Shown: positions 16,665-24,989, counted from the stretch's first letter. The stretch: 33,581 bases of DNA from Lentisphaerae bacterium RIFOXYA12_FULL_48_11 (GCA_001804885.1 MHBM01000225.1:1-33581); one strand, 5' to 3'. Numbers and translations: made by a program. The notes: generated from the letters alone by a model not told the origin.

Positions 16665-17939
16665 TTATTTGGGTTTGATAAAGAGGACCTCGGCATGGGT
16701 GATCCAGCCGGATCGCAAATCTACCCTGAACCATCCTTCGCTGTTTTTTTCGTGAAAGCGGGTAGGTGAGCGTCTGCCGAACTCTTTGAGATCATATTGT
16801 GCCCATGTTTTTCCCAGATCATTGGACACAATAAAACCTGTGGCCATTGGCGATGCGGGTGCGCAATGTGATGCAATAATGAAATTATCCTGGATGATCA
16901 TGTTGCCGGACTCGACTTCCGGATTAAACAGCATGGTATGTTTCCCGGGGTTGGTGATATCAGCAGGATCGCACCTGAAAATTCCCCTGTCGTACGGCTT
17001 GGGGCCGTTGGCATCGCTTATCCAGTAAACCTTTCCGTCAACGAAGTTAATACCACCTGCTTTATACCGGGTGTTTGCATTTGTGGAAACCAGCACTTTC
17101 CAGTCCCACCTGTCGCTCATGGCATCGTAGACGCCGCGCAGCCAGTGGCATTCATGGCCGGCGCCGCGATCCAGGTCGCCCGTGCAGGCGTAAAAGGCAT
17201 TTTCGACCGGATTGTATGAGACGATATGCACATGACGGCAGATTACCGGGTTATCTGGATTTCCAAGCAATGTTCCAGAGGTACTGCCGCCAGCCGACCC
17301 GTTATCCCGGAAATGGGGATTCCGTCCGAAGGAATAAGCAATTTTCACGGTTTGTCCGCCGTCTGTAGAGTAATAAATATTGACTGGAGTTGCGCCACCA
17401 ATGACGTTGCAGTAATTTCCCCACACGAGCATCTCTGTGCCGTTTATATCCCAAGAGTTAATGCCTGAAAGCGTGTGGAAATACCAACCACAGTTTTCTT
17501 CGTTTTTCGGCGTGTGAGGAATGTAATCGGTGCCGTCTGCGGTTTTGACCGTAACCTGCCGGTACGTTTTCAGATTGTCGGAGCTGAGATACAGCTTTGA
17601 ACCGGTAGTAAAAATAATGTTTCCGTTCTTCAGAATATGGCTGAAATTTATCCGGTGGGCATCTGGAAAGGGAATGCTGTGTGGCCAGGTATGGCCGTTG
17701 TCTTCCGAAAGAAAAATTATCCCTTCCGCATATCCGAATGCCTTGTTATTACGCTGTGAGTCGATGTAACGACCTGACGGTTGCAGGCGATACAAGAACT
17801 TATCCGTTGAGAGGAAATTGGAGAAAGGAACGACAGGTTCAACGGCAAGGTTTCTTCTGCATGGAAACAACATTCCCCCGGCGGCAAGTGCTGTGGTTCC
17901 CATGAAATGACGGCGAGTAAAATGCTGAAGGGGCGTCAT
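16665..17939 (-). CDS. Exported Asp-box (BNR) beta-propeller, sialidase-like fold
   Basis: A 424-residue protein with a Tat-like signal (TRRHFMGTTALAAGG). Three good Asp-boxes of the form SxDxGxTW are visible: S78-E-D-N-G-H-T-W, S191-T-D-G-G-Q-T-V, and SNDLGKTW near residue 380, with a degenerate one near 119. Evenly spread Asp-boxes indicate a six-bladed propeller as in sialidases and related exo-glycosidases. I do not see the arginine triad or the FRIP motif of true sialidases, so catalytic function is open; glycan binding or a divergent glycosidase are both possible. AAAGG lies about nine bases before ATG 17939. It is the first gene of the minus-strand cluster and is separated from the repressor gene by 92 bases. 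Confidence 0.8.
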   Translation of the reverse strand: MTPLQHFTRRHFMGTTALAAGGMLFPCRRNLAVEPVVPFSNFLSTDKFLYRLQPSGRYIDSQRNNKAFGYAEGIIFLSEDNGHTWPHSIPFPDAHRINFSHILKNGNIIFTTGSKLYLSSDNLKTYRQVTVKTADGTDYIPHTPKNEENCGWYFHTLSGINSWDINGTEMLVWGNYCNVIGGATPVNIYYSTDGGQTVKIAYSFGRNPHFRDNGSAGGSTSGTLLGNPDNPVICRHVHIVSYNPVENAFYACTGDLDRGAGHECHWLRGVYDAMSDRWDWKVLVSTNANTRYKAGGINFVDGKVYWISDANGPKPYDRGIFRCDPADITNPGKHTMLFNPEVESGNMIIQDNFIIASHCAPASPMATGFIVSNDLGKTWAQYDLKEFGRRSPTRFHEKNSEGWFRVDLRSGWITHAEVLFIKPK

Positions 17940-18426
17940 AATCTCATACCTTTCGTGTCGAGTTGATCTGAAATTACACTATAGAGTCCCATGGTAGGGC
18001 ATCCATAACTCCAAATGGCTTTAAAATTACTGGTGATATTTGTCAATAGGTAAAAATACTTGGCTAAAAAAGATATGTTTCTGGTGTTTAAACGGATATT
18101 ATCCTGTGAAAGAGGCAAGTCCCATTACGAGTGTGAGGATGAAAAGACTTGGAATGTGCTGTTGATAATCCCGTTCCTGGATGTGAGCCAGAAGACCAAG
18201 GTACGGGGACCGAATGGAAGGTTAATTCTGGCCGCGTTCACCAGATTCGCCAATATATACCGAGGGAAGAGTCGCTATGGTCTTCAAATACAGGTAATAC
18301 CTCTATTGTGACGAAAAATCTTTCGGTGTTTTAATATTTGATTAGGTTGAGAATTACTTGTCCTGTTGTATCAAATTCTAATAAGGTTACTAAGACATTA
18401 TATGTATATAAAAGACAGGAGGTTTT
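17940..18426. other. Intergenic region between the divergent propeller gene and hflK
   Basis: 487 bases without a convincing gene. Short open frames exist on the plus strand (18060-18311 and 18149-18334), but they have no ribosome site and no recognisable protein. The region should hold two divergent promoters. Going left there is a perfect -35 TTGACA on the minus strand at 18041-18046 with a poor -10. Going right, AT-rich sequence at 18347-18415 precedes a strong AGGAGG ribosome site for hflK at 18417-18422. A TGTTT repeat pair lies at 18075-18093. Confidence 0.5.
18018..18046 (-). promoter_or_regulatory. Possible sigma-70-type promoter for the propeller gene
   Basis: On the minus strand TTGACA (18046-18041) is followed after 17 bases by TAAAGC (18023-18018). 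The -35 is perfect and the spacing ideal, but the -10 matches only half the consensus. It lies about 80 bases upstream of the start at 17939. Confidence 0.35.
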
Positions 18427-19413
18427 ATGGATTATGCTGAATGGCAACATCCCAATCATGGGAACAGAATAAAAATTCCACCGGTGAGTCGTATTGTGTC
18501 CATAATTCTGGGAATCCTGATGTTGTGGACACTCCTTGCAAGTGTATATACCGTTCCTAGCGATTCAGTAGGTGTGGTACTCCGGTTTGGAAGGTATGTC
18601 AAAGAAGTTCAGCCCGGTCTTCGTTTCAAAATACCATGGGGAATTGATCATGTGACCATCCTGCCGGTTCGTCGCCAGCTGAAACAGGAGTATGGATTTG
18701 GCACGTCCGGTGCAAGCAATCCCAGTCAGCATCCGCTTGATCTCAGCAGGGAGAAGCGGATGGTTACCGGGGATCTTAATGCCGCTCTAGTGGAATGGAT
18801 TGTCCAGTACAGGATTGCCAATCCCGTGAATTTTCTGTTCAAGGTCAGGAATGCGGAGATAACTCTGCGCGCTGTATCCGAATCGATAATGCGCGAAGTT
18901 ATTGGGGACAGGACAGTTGACGAGGTTCTTACGATCGGGCGTCAGGAGATAGAATCAGAGGCGCTGGTAAAGATGCAGAAACTTGCCGCCAAGTACGATG
19001 TGGGAGTAAGCATTGATCAGGTCCAGCTCAAGAATGTTAATCCCCCCGAACCTGTGCAGGAATCGTTCAACGAGGTGAACCAGGCGCAGCAGGAGAAAGA
19101 GAAACTTATCAATGACGCGCGTAGGGAATACAACAAGTCGATACCGCTTGCCGAGGGTACAAAGGATCAGAACATTCAGGAAGCTGAGGGTTATCGGTTG
19201 AAACGAATCAACGAAGCGCAAGGGGATATTTCACGATTCAATGCAGTCCTGGCCGAGTATCTGAAGGCTCCGGAAGTTACAAAACGTCGTATTTATCTTG
19301 AAACAATGCAGGAAGTTCTGCCGGTCATCCGGTCCAAGACTGTTATCGATGAAAACGCAAGGTCAGTCCTGCCACTTCTTCAGCTGGGCGGGGAGAAGGG
19401 GGGTAAGCCATGA
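18427..19413 (+). CDS. hflK: FtsH protease modulator HflK
   Basis: A 328-residue SPFH/prohibitin-family protein. One transmembrane segment lies at about residues 22-43 (IVSIILGILMLWTLLASVY), followed by the SPFH domain (VPSDSVGVVLRFGRY, VQPGLRFKIPWGID). A long coiled-coil (residues about 205-270) contains QAQQEKEKLINDARREYNK and EAEGYRLKRINEAQGD, and the C-terminal IYLETMQEVLP is typical of HflK. With HflC it forms the large membrane cage around FtsH that tunes degradation of membrane proteins. AGGAGG lies four bases before ATG 18427. The stop overlaps the hflC start (ATGA), the usual coupling of the pair. Confidence 0.95.
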   Translation: MDYAEWQHPNHGNRIKIPPVSRIVSIILGILMLWTLLASVYTVPSDSVGVVLRFGRYVKEVQPGLRFKIPWGIDHVTILPVRRQLKQEYGFGTSGASNPSQHPLDLSREKRMVTGDLNAALVEWIVQYRIANPVNFLFKVRNAEITLRAVSESIMREVIGDRTVDEVLTIGRQEIESEALVKMQKLAAKYDVGVSIDQVQLKNVNPPEPVQESFNEVNQAQQEKEKLINDARREYNKSIPLAEGTKDQNIQEAEGYRLKRINEAQGDISRFNAVLAEYLKAPEVTKRRIYLETMQEVLPVIRSKTVIDENARSVLPLLQLGGEKGGKP

Positions 19414-20384
19414 AAACATTTATGGGTATATTTGGCGGTTTTTTTGCAGTTGGATTGCTGTGTTTGCTTGCATGCATGTACACAGTTAATGAAGGCGAGC
19501 AGGTAATTCTTACCCAGTTTGGCAAGCCTATAGGAAAACCCGTTATCGAGCCGGGTCTTAAATTCAAAGTGCCGTTGATCCAGATGGTGAATAGGATGGA
19601 ATCGCGCATACTTGAATGGGACGCCAGTCCTACAGACATGCCGACCAAGGACAAGCTCTATATTTCCGTGGATACATTTGCTCGTTGGCGAATAGTTGAT
19701 CCAATGCAGTATTTCCTCAGGCTTCGTGACGAACGCAGTGCGCAGTCACGGCTTGATGATATACTTGGTTCTGAAACCCGTACTGCTGTGGCCAAACATG
19801 AATTGATCGAGATTATCCGTTCAACAAAGGACCGTAAACCTTTGAAGGATGAGTCGATTGTCGTAACCAATCAGGTGGTTGGCGTGCTTGTGCCGATCAT
19901 AAAGGGCCGGCAGGCGGTAGAAGAGGAAATTTTCAAGGCTGCCGCTCCCAAGCTGGGGGTTTTTGGTGTTGAGCTGCTGGATGTACGGTTCAAGTGAATC
20001 AATTATAACGAGAGCGTGAGTGTGAAAATTTACGATAGAATGATAAGCGAGCGTAAACAAATTGCCGAACGATTCCGCTCAGAGGGGAACGGCGAGGCAG
20101 CCAGGATTATAGGCAGCAAGGAAAGGGAGCTGAAGAAAATCCAATCAGAAGCTTACCAGAAAGTCGAGGAGATCCGAGGGGAAGCCGATGCAAAGGCCAC
20201 TGAGATCTATGCGGTGGCCTATAACAAAAACCCGGAGTCGGTTGCCTTTTACGAATTTCTAAAGACGATGGAGACATATAAGAAAGTGATTGACCCGGCG
20301 ACCACGCTCATCCTATCAACGGAAAGCGAAGTTTTTAAATATTTGAAGGGCATACATCCCGCAACCGGTTCTGCAGTTAAATGA
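19410..20384 (+). pseudogene. hflC: hflC interrupted by an in-frame TGA
   Basis: The two open segments 19410-19997 and 20016-20384 are in the same frame, separated only by the TGA at 19995-19997 and six sense codons before a GTG. Read through, they give one 324-residue HflC of normal length. It has a transmembrane segment at about 8-26, the SPFH domain (VNEGEQVILTQFGKP, VEPGLKFKVP-like), then GVELLDVRFK-stop-INYNESV, then IYDRMISERKQIAERFRSEG and the C-terminal helix ending TESEVFKYL. HflC proteins typically have arginine after DVRFK/DVRIK, so one C-to-T change (CGA to TGA) explains the stop. TGA ends other genes here (for example 6112-6114), so the code is standard. It may be a true nonsense mutation, a consensus error in the assembly, or two separate polypeptides. 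Confidence 0.8.
20016..20384 (+). CDS. Possible separately translated C-terminal half of HflC
   Basis: If the TGA at 19995 is real, this in-frame segment could be restarted at GTG 20016 or GTG 20022, with only a weak GAGAG upstream. It would give a product of about 120 residues holding the coiled-coil and C-terminal part of the SPFH protein, without a membrane anchor. Codon content and family match are intact to the stop at 20382-20384. This means that decay, if any, is very recent. Confidence 0.4.
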   Translation: MSVKIYDRMISERKQIAERFRSEGNGEAARIIGSKERELKKIQSEAYQKVEEIRGEADAKATEIYAVAYNKNPESVAFYEFLKTMETYKKVIDPATTLILSTESEVFKYLKGIHPATGSAVK

Positions 20385-20448
20385 AGTCATAAGTACTATT
20401 TGCCGGACAGAGGGGTTTGTATTCGACAGCCAGGCAAGGATTGTTAAT

Positions 20449-21225
20449 TTGCAATCATCAAACTGCATTTTATTCTGTTCGTGTTCAGGCAGAAATTTTC
20501 TGTCCGATAATGCCAGGCGTGTAATTACTGCCGGATTGCAGGAGTCTGGCAATAAATTCATCACTTTACCTGATTTGTGCGGTATTGCGGTAAAACGAAA
20601 GCAGGAATTAAAAGAGATCGTGGAGCGTGCGGATAGAATTGTCGTAATTGCATGTTATCCAAGAGCTGTAAGATGGTTGTTTGCCATGGCGGGTATGGAA
20701 TGGAATGCCGACAGGATACATGTGATAAATTTCAGGCAAGAAAGTGCTGTGCAGATCGTAGAGCAAGTCAAACGGTTGGATTTTCCCGGCAGCATGGATG
20801 CATTTGTTGAAGGCGGAGAAGATCAATGGGACCCATGGTTTCCTGTTATAGATTATGAAAGGTGTGTAGACTGCAGGCAGTGTCTTAGTTTTTGCCTGTT
20901 TGGTGTTTATGAGGCAGATAAAAGCAACAGGGTGACGGTAAAGCATCCCGGGAATTGTAAGAATAACTGCCCTGCCTGTGCCAGAATATGTCCGAAAGCC
21001 GCCATTATATTTCCGAAACATACCGAGTCACCTATTGAGGGATCGGAGATTAAAAACGAGGCGGAATTACGGGATAAAATACAGGCAAATGTTAATGAGA
21101 TCCTTGGAAGCGACATTTATGCCGCTCTGGCGGAAAGACGCAAAAAGTCTAAGAAGCTCCTGATCCGTAGAAAAGATATTGAAAAGGCGGAACAGGAACG
21201 GAGTGAATTTTCAGGGCAGGGGTGA
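20449..21225 (+). CDS. Two-cluster 4Fe-4S ferredoxin-like protein with HdrA-like N-terminal domain
   Basis: A 258-residue cytoplasmic protein. The C-terminal half has two cysteine sets: C139/C142/C145/C149 (CVDCRQCLSFC) and C170/C174/C177/C181 (CKNNCPACARICP), the pattern of a 2[4Fe-4S] ferredoxin. The N-terminal 100 residues (ILFCSCSGRN, LPDLCGIA, RIVVIACYPRAVRWLF) resemble the non-flavin N-terminal segment of heterodisulfide-reductase HdrA-type proteins. The last 50 residues are charged and helical. The start is TTG 20449 with AAGGA eight bases upstream; the frame is open further up but offers no better start. It lies four bases before the radical SAM gene, so it is likely that enzyme's electron donor or a dedicated redox partner for the terpene operon. 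That partnership is inference. Confidence 0.75.
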   Translation: MQSSNCILFCSCSGRNFLSDNARRVITAGLQESGNKFITLPDLCGIAVKRKQELKEIVERADRIVVIACYPRAVRWLFAMAGMEWNADRIHVINFRQESAVQIVEQVKRLDFPGSMDAFVEGGEDQWDPWFPVIDYERCVDCRQCLSFCLFGVYEADKSNRVTVKHPGNCKNNCPACARICPKAAIIFPKHTESPIEGSEIKNEAELRDKIQANVNEILGSDIYAALAERRKKSKKLLIRRKDIEKAEQERSEFSGQG

Positions 21226-21229
21226 TTTA

Positions 21230-22420
21230 ATGGCAGGATTAATAACAAGAATGCTGACAGAACCTGATAAAAGGCTTCTGTGGAAGTTTGTGTATAACTT
21301 TGGATGGAAGGGTATGCGTTCCGTTGACAGGTTCCAGAAGAGATTGAAGAAAGGTGAATTCTTTCCTGCATTCCTGTTCATTTCTGTGACGAACAACTGC
21401 AATCTTTCCTGCAGGGGGTGCTGGTCAACGGTGACAAAACCACCCAGAGAAATAGGGGTCGAAACGCTGCGCAGGATCATTGATGAATGCAGAAAACAGG
21501 GTTCATATTTTTTCGGTATTCTTGGCGGGGAACCATTACTGTACAAAGGGTTGTTTGACCTGATCGGACAATATCCTGACTGTTATTTTCTTCTTTTTAC
21601 CAATGGCATGTTGATGACTGATGCAGTTGCGGCGAGGATGAGGGAGCTTGGAAACGTAAGTCCGCTGATAAGTGTTGAGGGACTGGGTGAGGTCAGTGAC
21701 GAGCGCCGGGGTGGGAAACGGGTTTATGAGAAGACGATGGAAGGGATAGAGCTTTGCCGCAGGTACAGACTGATATTCGGGGTGGCAACAAGTGTCTGCA
21801 AAACAAACATGAAAGATCTTGCCTGCGAAGAATATGTGAATGAACTGATTTCGCGTGGAGTCCATTATGTCTGGTATTATATTTACCGTCCTGTCGGTCC
21901 CGATCCGGCTCCGGAACTCGCACTGTCTACCGACGAGATAACGGAATTACGCAGGTTTATGGTTGATATCAGGACCAAGGCCCCGATTGTTGTCGTGGAT
22001 GCGTACTGGGATCATATGGGCAGGGCTCTATGTCCGGCTGCTGTCGGCATAGCGAACCATGTCGGGCCGGGTGGTGATATTGAGCCTTGTCCGCCCATCC
22101 AGTTTTCGTTCGACAATGTTGGAAATGGGGATAATCTATATAGTAAGATTAATCAGTCGAACTTCCTGAAAAGCTTCCGGACGTTCGTCAGTAAGACAAC
22201 GCGTGGTTGTATCCTGATGGAAGATCCAGGGAAATTAAAGGCATTCATGAAGAAAGAACAAGCTCGTGACAGCAGCGGACGCGCCAGCGTGTTTGACGAG
22301 TTGTCACACATGGTTCCATCATGCAGTCATGACATGGCTGGGCATGAGATTCCCGAACGAAGCTGGGCGTACAGGTTTGCAAAGAAACACTGGTTCTTTG
22401 GCTTTGGTGCGTATGGTTGA
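21230..22420 (+). CDS. Radical SAM enzyme of the terpenoid operon
   Basis: A 396-residue radical SAM protein. The cluster-binding CxxxCxxC is C57/C61/C64 in NCNLSCRGCW, and LGGEP (residues 98-102) is the SAM-binding GGE motif; LFTNG and ISVEG follow in order. The C-terminal part carries further cysteines (ALCPAAVG, IEPCPP, RGCILMED) that could hold an auxiliary cluster as in SPASM-type enzymes. ATG 21230 follows AGGGG by about seven bases; a longer frame from 21179 overlaps the ferredoxin gene and is not needed. HpnH, the adenosylhopane enzyme, is a radical SAM protein of hopanoid operons, but this protein is longer and I cannot equate them. Likely role: modification of the polyprenoid made by the downstream enzymes. 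Confidence 0.85.
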   Translation: MAGLITRMLTEPDKRLLWKFVYNFGWKGMRSVDRFQKRLKKGEFFPAFLFISVTNNCNLSCRGCWSTVTKPPREIGVETLRRIIDECRKQGSYFFGILGGEPLLYKGLFDLIGQYPDCYFLLFTNGMLMTDAVAARMRELGNVSPLISVEGLGEVSDERRGGKRVYEKTMEGIELCRRYRLIFGVATSVCKTNMKDLACEEYVNELISRGVHYVWYYIYRPVGPDPAPELALSTDEITELRRFMVDIRTKAPIVVVDAYWDHMGRALCPAAVGIANHVGPGGDIEPCPPIQFSFDNVGNGDNLYSKINQSNFLKSFRTFVSKTTRGCILMEDPGKLKAFMKKEQARDSSGRASVFDELSHMVPSCSHDMAGHEIPERSWAYRFAKKHWFFGFGAYG

Positions 22421-22444
22421 GTTTGGTGCGGGCAGGACAGGTAA

Positions 22445-24070
22445 ATGAAGAGTGCTAAACAGAAACAGGCAGAAACCGGACAACATGGCATACATGAGCT
22501 CCGACAGGAACGTAACCGGCTTCTTTCTATCGTGCGCAAGTATGTACAGGAGCAGAAATTAGTCCCGCCGCTCTCAATGGAAGAGATGATGCCACACGCC
22601 GACGTGATTCTGGAATTATCCGGGTCTGATCAGAATTTCAGGGATCTGATTATTGTGCTTGTTGGTAATGAAGTCTGGCGTGATACGATGGCCGCAATAC
22701 CATTTGAAAGACGAATCCTTCTTCTACCAAAGTGTTTGAGGTCATCCCGTGAGTGTCCTGCAGACATAGATGAATTCGGTCTTTTATGCAAAGAATGCGG
22801 CAGATGTTCGATTGGGGATCTTCAGACGGAAGCGGAGGACCTTGGATACGTGGTTTTGATTGCAGAGGGAGCTGCGGTTGTGACCAAGCTTCTTGAAAGC
22901 GGAAAAGTGGACGCCGTTGTAGGTGTCAGCTGCATGGAAACTCTTGAACGGTCATTTCCCCATATGGCGGCGGATGCAATACCAGGGATTGCAATACCTC
23001 TGTTTACGGATGGATGTGTTGATACAGAGGTTGATCTTGACTGGGTGAGAGATGCTCTGCGGCTGAGGTCCACTGCAAAATGGGCGGGTCGGCTTGATTT
23101 TGACAAATTACAATCTGACGTGGAGTCATGGTTCGGTCCTGCCAGTATTTCTCTGTTTATGAATTCTTCTGGTACTCCCACCGAGAAAATAGCCCTTTCA
23201 TGGCTTGGTAAGACCGGAAAGCGCTGGAGACCGCTTCTTTCGGCATGTGTGTTCCGGGCATTGAACGACATGAATCCGGCAATTCCCGATCCAATGAAGA
23301 AACTGGCTGTTGCTGTCGAGTGTTTCCACAAGGCCTCTCTGGTTCATGATGACATAGAGGATAATGATGACTTCAGGTATGGTGACATGACGCTTCACCG
23401 TCAGCATGGCATTCCAATCGCGCTCAATGTTGGTGATCTCCTGCTTGGTCTTGGTTACGGGCTGATATCGGACAGCGGCTTGACGGAAGGTGGAACGCTG
23501 GAGGCATTGAAAGTCGCTTCTGTCGGACATCATGATCTGTGTCTTGGGCAGGGGGATGAGCTTGTTTGGATGCGAAAGCGTGGGGCTTTGTCTCTCAAGC
23601 AGGTTCTTAATATTTTTCGCCTGAAAACTGTACCCGCCTTTGATGTGGCGCTCCAGCTTGGTGCGATAGGGGCCGGAGCCGGTGAAGATGTGAGAACTGT
23701 TTTGAAGACTTTCAGCGAATCGCTGGGTATCGGTTACCAGGTCAGGGATGACATCATTGATTTCAGGGAGATGGGTAATGGTTCTGATGTAAATTCGGTC
23801 AGGCTATCACTGCTTTTTGCCCTGGCGTGCGAGAATAGTACTGATGCGGAAAAGCATACCGTTGTTGATCTGTGGTGCAGTGGCAGCCGTAAAGACGAGG
23901 TTGTTGACGAAATCCGCAGAATCTTTACAGGCCTTCACGTCGATGAAAAGGCAGTACAACTTTTGCACCACTACAGGAACGAAGCGATCCGTTCGCTGAA
24001 CCCTCTCAGGAATGCCTATTTGAAAACTTTCCTGCGAAGGGTTGTCACCAGGATTCTCGGCGATGTCTGA
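22445..24070 (+). CDS. DUF116 - polyprenyl diphosphate synthase fusion
   Basis: A 541-residue two-domain protein. Residues about 60-200 match DUF116, with its cysteines C97, C104, C115, C118, C121, C163 and C191 in PKCLRS, LLCKECGRCSIG, VGVSCME and DGC. These could bind an iron-sulfur cluster or zinc. Residues about 215-541 are a trans-isoprenyl diphosphate synthase: GKRWRP at 258-263, first aspartate motif D302-D-I-E-D306, second D435-D-I-I-D439, plus LKTVPAF. Positions 4 and 5 before the first motif are Ser and Ala rather than aromatic, which in this family goes with C20 or longer products. The reaction would be sequential addition of IPP to an allylic diphosphate in the cytoplasm. ATG 22445 follows AGGACAGG closely. 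The stop overlaps the next gene's start. Confidence 0.9.
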   Translation: MKSAKQKQAETGQHGIHELRQERNRLLSIVRKYVQEQKLVPPLSMEEMMPHADVILELSGSDQNFRDLIIVLVGNEVWRDTMAAIPFERRILLLPKCLRSSRECPADIDEFGLLCKECGRCSIGDLQTEAEDLGYVVLIAEGAAVVTKLLESGKVDAVVGVSCMETLERSFPHMAADAIPGIAIPLFTDGCVDTEVDLDWVRDALRLRSTAKWAGRLDFDKLQSDVESWFGPASISLFMNSSGTPTEKIALSWLGKTGKRWRPLLSACVFRALNDMNPAIPDPMKKLAVAVECFHKASLVHDDIEDNDDFRYGDMTLHRQHGIPIALNVGDLLLGLGYGLISDSGLTEGGTLEALKVASVGHHDLCLGQGDELVWMRKRGALSLKQVLNIFRLKTVPAFDVALQLGAIGAGAGEDVRTVLKTFSESLGIGYQVRDDIIDFREMGNGSDVNSVRLSLLFALACENSTDAEKHTVVDLWCSGSRKDEVVDEIRRIFTGLHVDEKAVQLLHHYRNEAIRSLNPLRNAYLKTFLRRVVTRILGDV

Positions 24071-24989
24071 TGTTGTATCAACATGCAGTCTTGAGATGTT
24101 TCACTCTGTTGTGCGTGCGGCTGTTCAGCTGGAACAGGATGCGGTTGAATCCATTTCATCCTATCTCCTGGGACAAATCAATGATGACGGGGGATTCAGG
24201 GGTAGAACGAAGACAAGTGATTTGTATTATACTGTTTTTGGCATGACATCGCTTTCAGCTCTGGGCGTGGAGTTTCCTTTTGAAAAAACCTGGAAATACC
24301 TCAAAGGATTTGGTGACGGTACTGGCCTTGATTTTGTTCACCTCTCATGTCTTGTACGCTGCAGGGCGATATATAGGTTCCTGAAACAGGACAATGATCT
24401 GCCCGATTCAGAAAAAAGCATTTTTTCAAAGATTGAAAGTTTCCGGACTGATTGTGGCGGATACAGTCATATTACAAAGGGGGCAGGGAAAGGCAGTGTT
24501 TATGCCAGTTTCCTTGCATGCTGTGCTTACCAGGATTGCGGCATGGATGTTCCTGGAAAGAATAATATTATCCGGTCGGTCGAGGGTTTGAAATGCCGGA
24601 GGGGTGGTTATGGTAATGAAGAAAATATGGAGTCTGGCACCACTACGGCAACTGCAGCTGCCTTGGTTCTGCTGAAACATATGGGTATGAATGTGGATGT
24701 TGCTGCGGTTGAATGGCTGGCCAAGCTTTGTACGGAAAGAGGGGGCTTCCTGGCAGGGGAGAACGCCCAGATGCCGGACCTTCTTTCGACAGGGACTGCA
24801 TTACATGCTCTAAGAACTGTAGGAAGCCCGCTTGTGAGCAAGTCAGATGAATGTCGCGAATTTATCGATCTTTTATGGATGCAGGATGGTGGTTTTGCGG
24901 GCAGTCCGTTGGAGCTGATAACAGATTGTGAATACACATTTTATGGATTACTGGGCTTAGGGTCTCTGGTTTATGAAAATACCCATTGA
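24063..24989 (+). CDS. Prenyltransferase/squalene-oxidase-repeat protein (protein prenyltransferase beta-like)
   Basis: A 308-residue protein made of at least five alpha-alpha repeats, each built around a GG[FYW] turn: INDDGGFRG, FRTDCGGYSH, KCRRGGYGN, CTERGGFLAG and MQDGGFAGSP. This is the alpha/alpha-barrel fold shared by terpene cyclases and by the beta subunits of protein farnesyl- and geranylgeranyltransferases. The last repeat reads DCEYTFYGLLGLG, where prenyltransferases have a zinc-binding histidine; here it is tyrosine, so protein prenylation is unlikely. There is no DxDD cyclase motif. ATG 24063 overlaps the previous stop by eight bases, with CAGGA about nine bases upstream. It may be an inactive partner of the following cyclase, or a class I-like terpene-binding protein. 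Confidence 0.8.
   Translation: MSDVVSTCSLEMFHSVVRAAVQLEQDAVESISSYLLGQINDDGGFRGRTKTSDLYYTVFGMTSLSALGVEFPFEKTWKYLKGFGDGTGLDFVHLSCLVRCRAIYRFLKQDNDLPDSEKSIFSKIESFRTDCGGYSHITKGAGKGSVYASFLACCAYQDCGMDVPGKNNIIRSVEGLKCRRGGYGNEENMESGTTTATAAALVLLKHMGMNVDVAAVEWLAKLCTERGGFLAGENAQMPDLLSTGTALHALRTVGSPLVSKSDECREFIDLLWMQDGGFAGSPLELITDCEYTFYGLLGLGSLVYENTH

Noticed and set aside
16665..17939. Calling the propeller protein a true sialidase
   Set aside because: Asp-boxes are present, but the arginine triad, FRIP motif and catalytic Tyr/Glu set could not be identified.
18060..18334. Short plus-strand open frames upstream of hflK
   Set aside because: No ribosome site, no recognisable protein, two overlapping frames of similar length, and the region is expected to hold promoters.
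19995..19997. TGA in hflC as selenocysteine or a reassigned codon
   Set aside because: The family residue here is arginine, not cysteine; TGA terminates other intact genes in the window; and the codon for Trp or Gly reassignment would not fit the position.
21230..22420. Naming the radical SAM gene hpnH
   Set aside because: Only the general radical SAM motifs match; it is longer, has extra C-terminal cysteines, and no other hopanoid side-chain gene is present.
24063..24989. Calling this a protein farnesyl/geranylgeranyl transferase
   Set aside because: The zinc-ligand histidine is replaced by tyrosine and no alpha subunit is visible.
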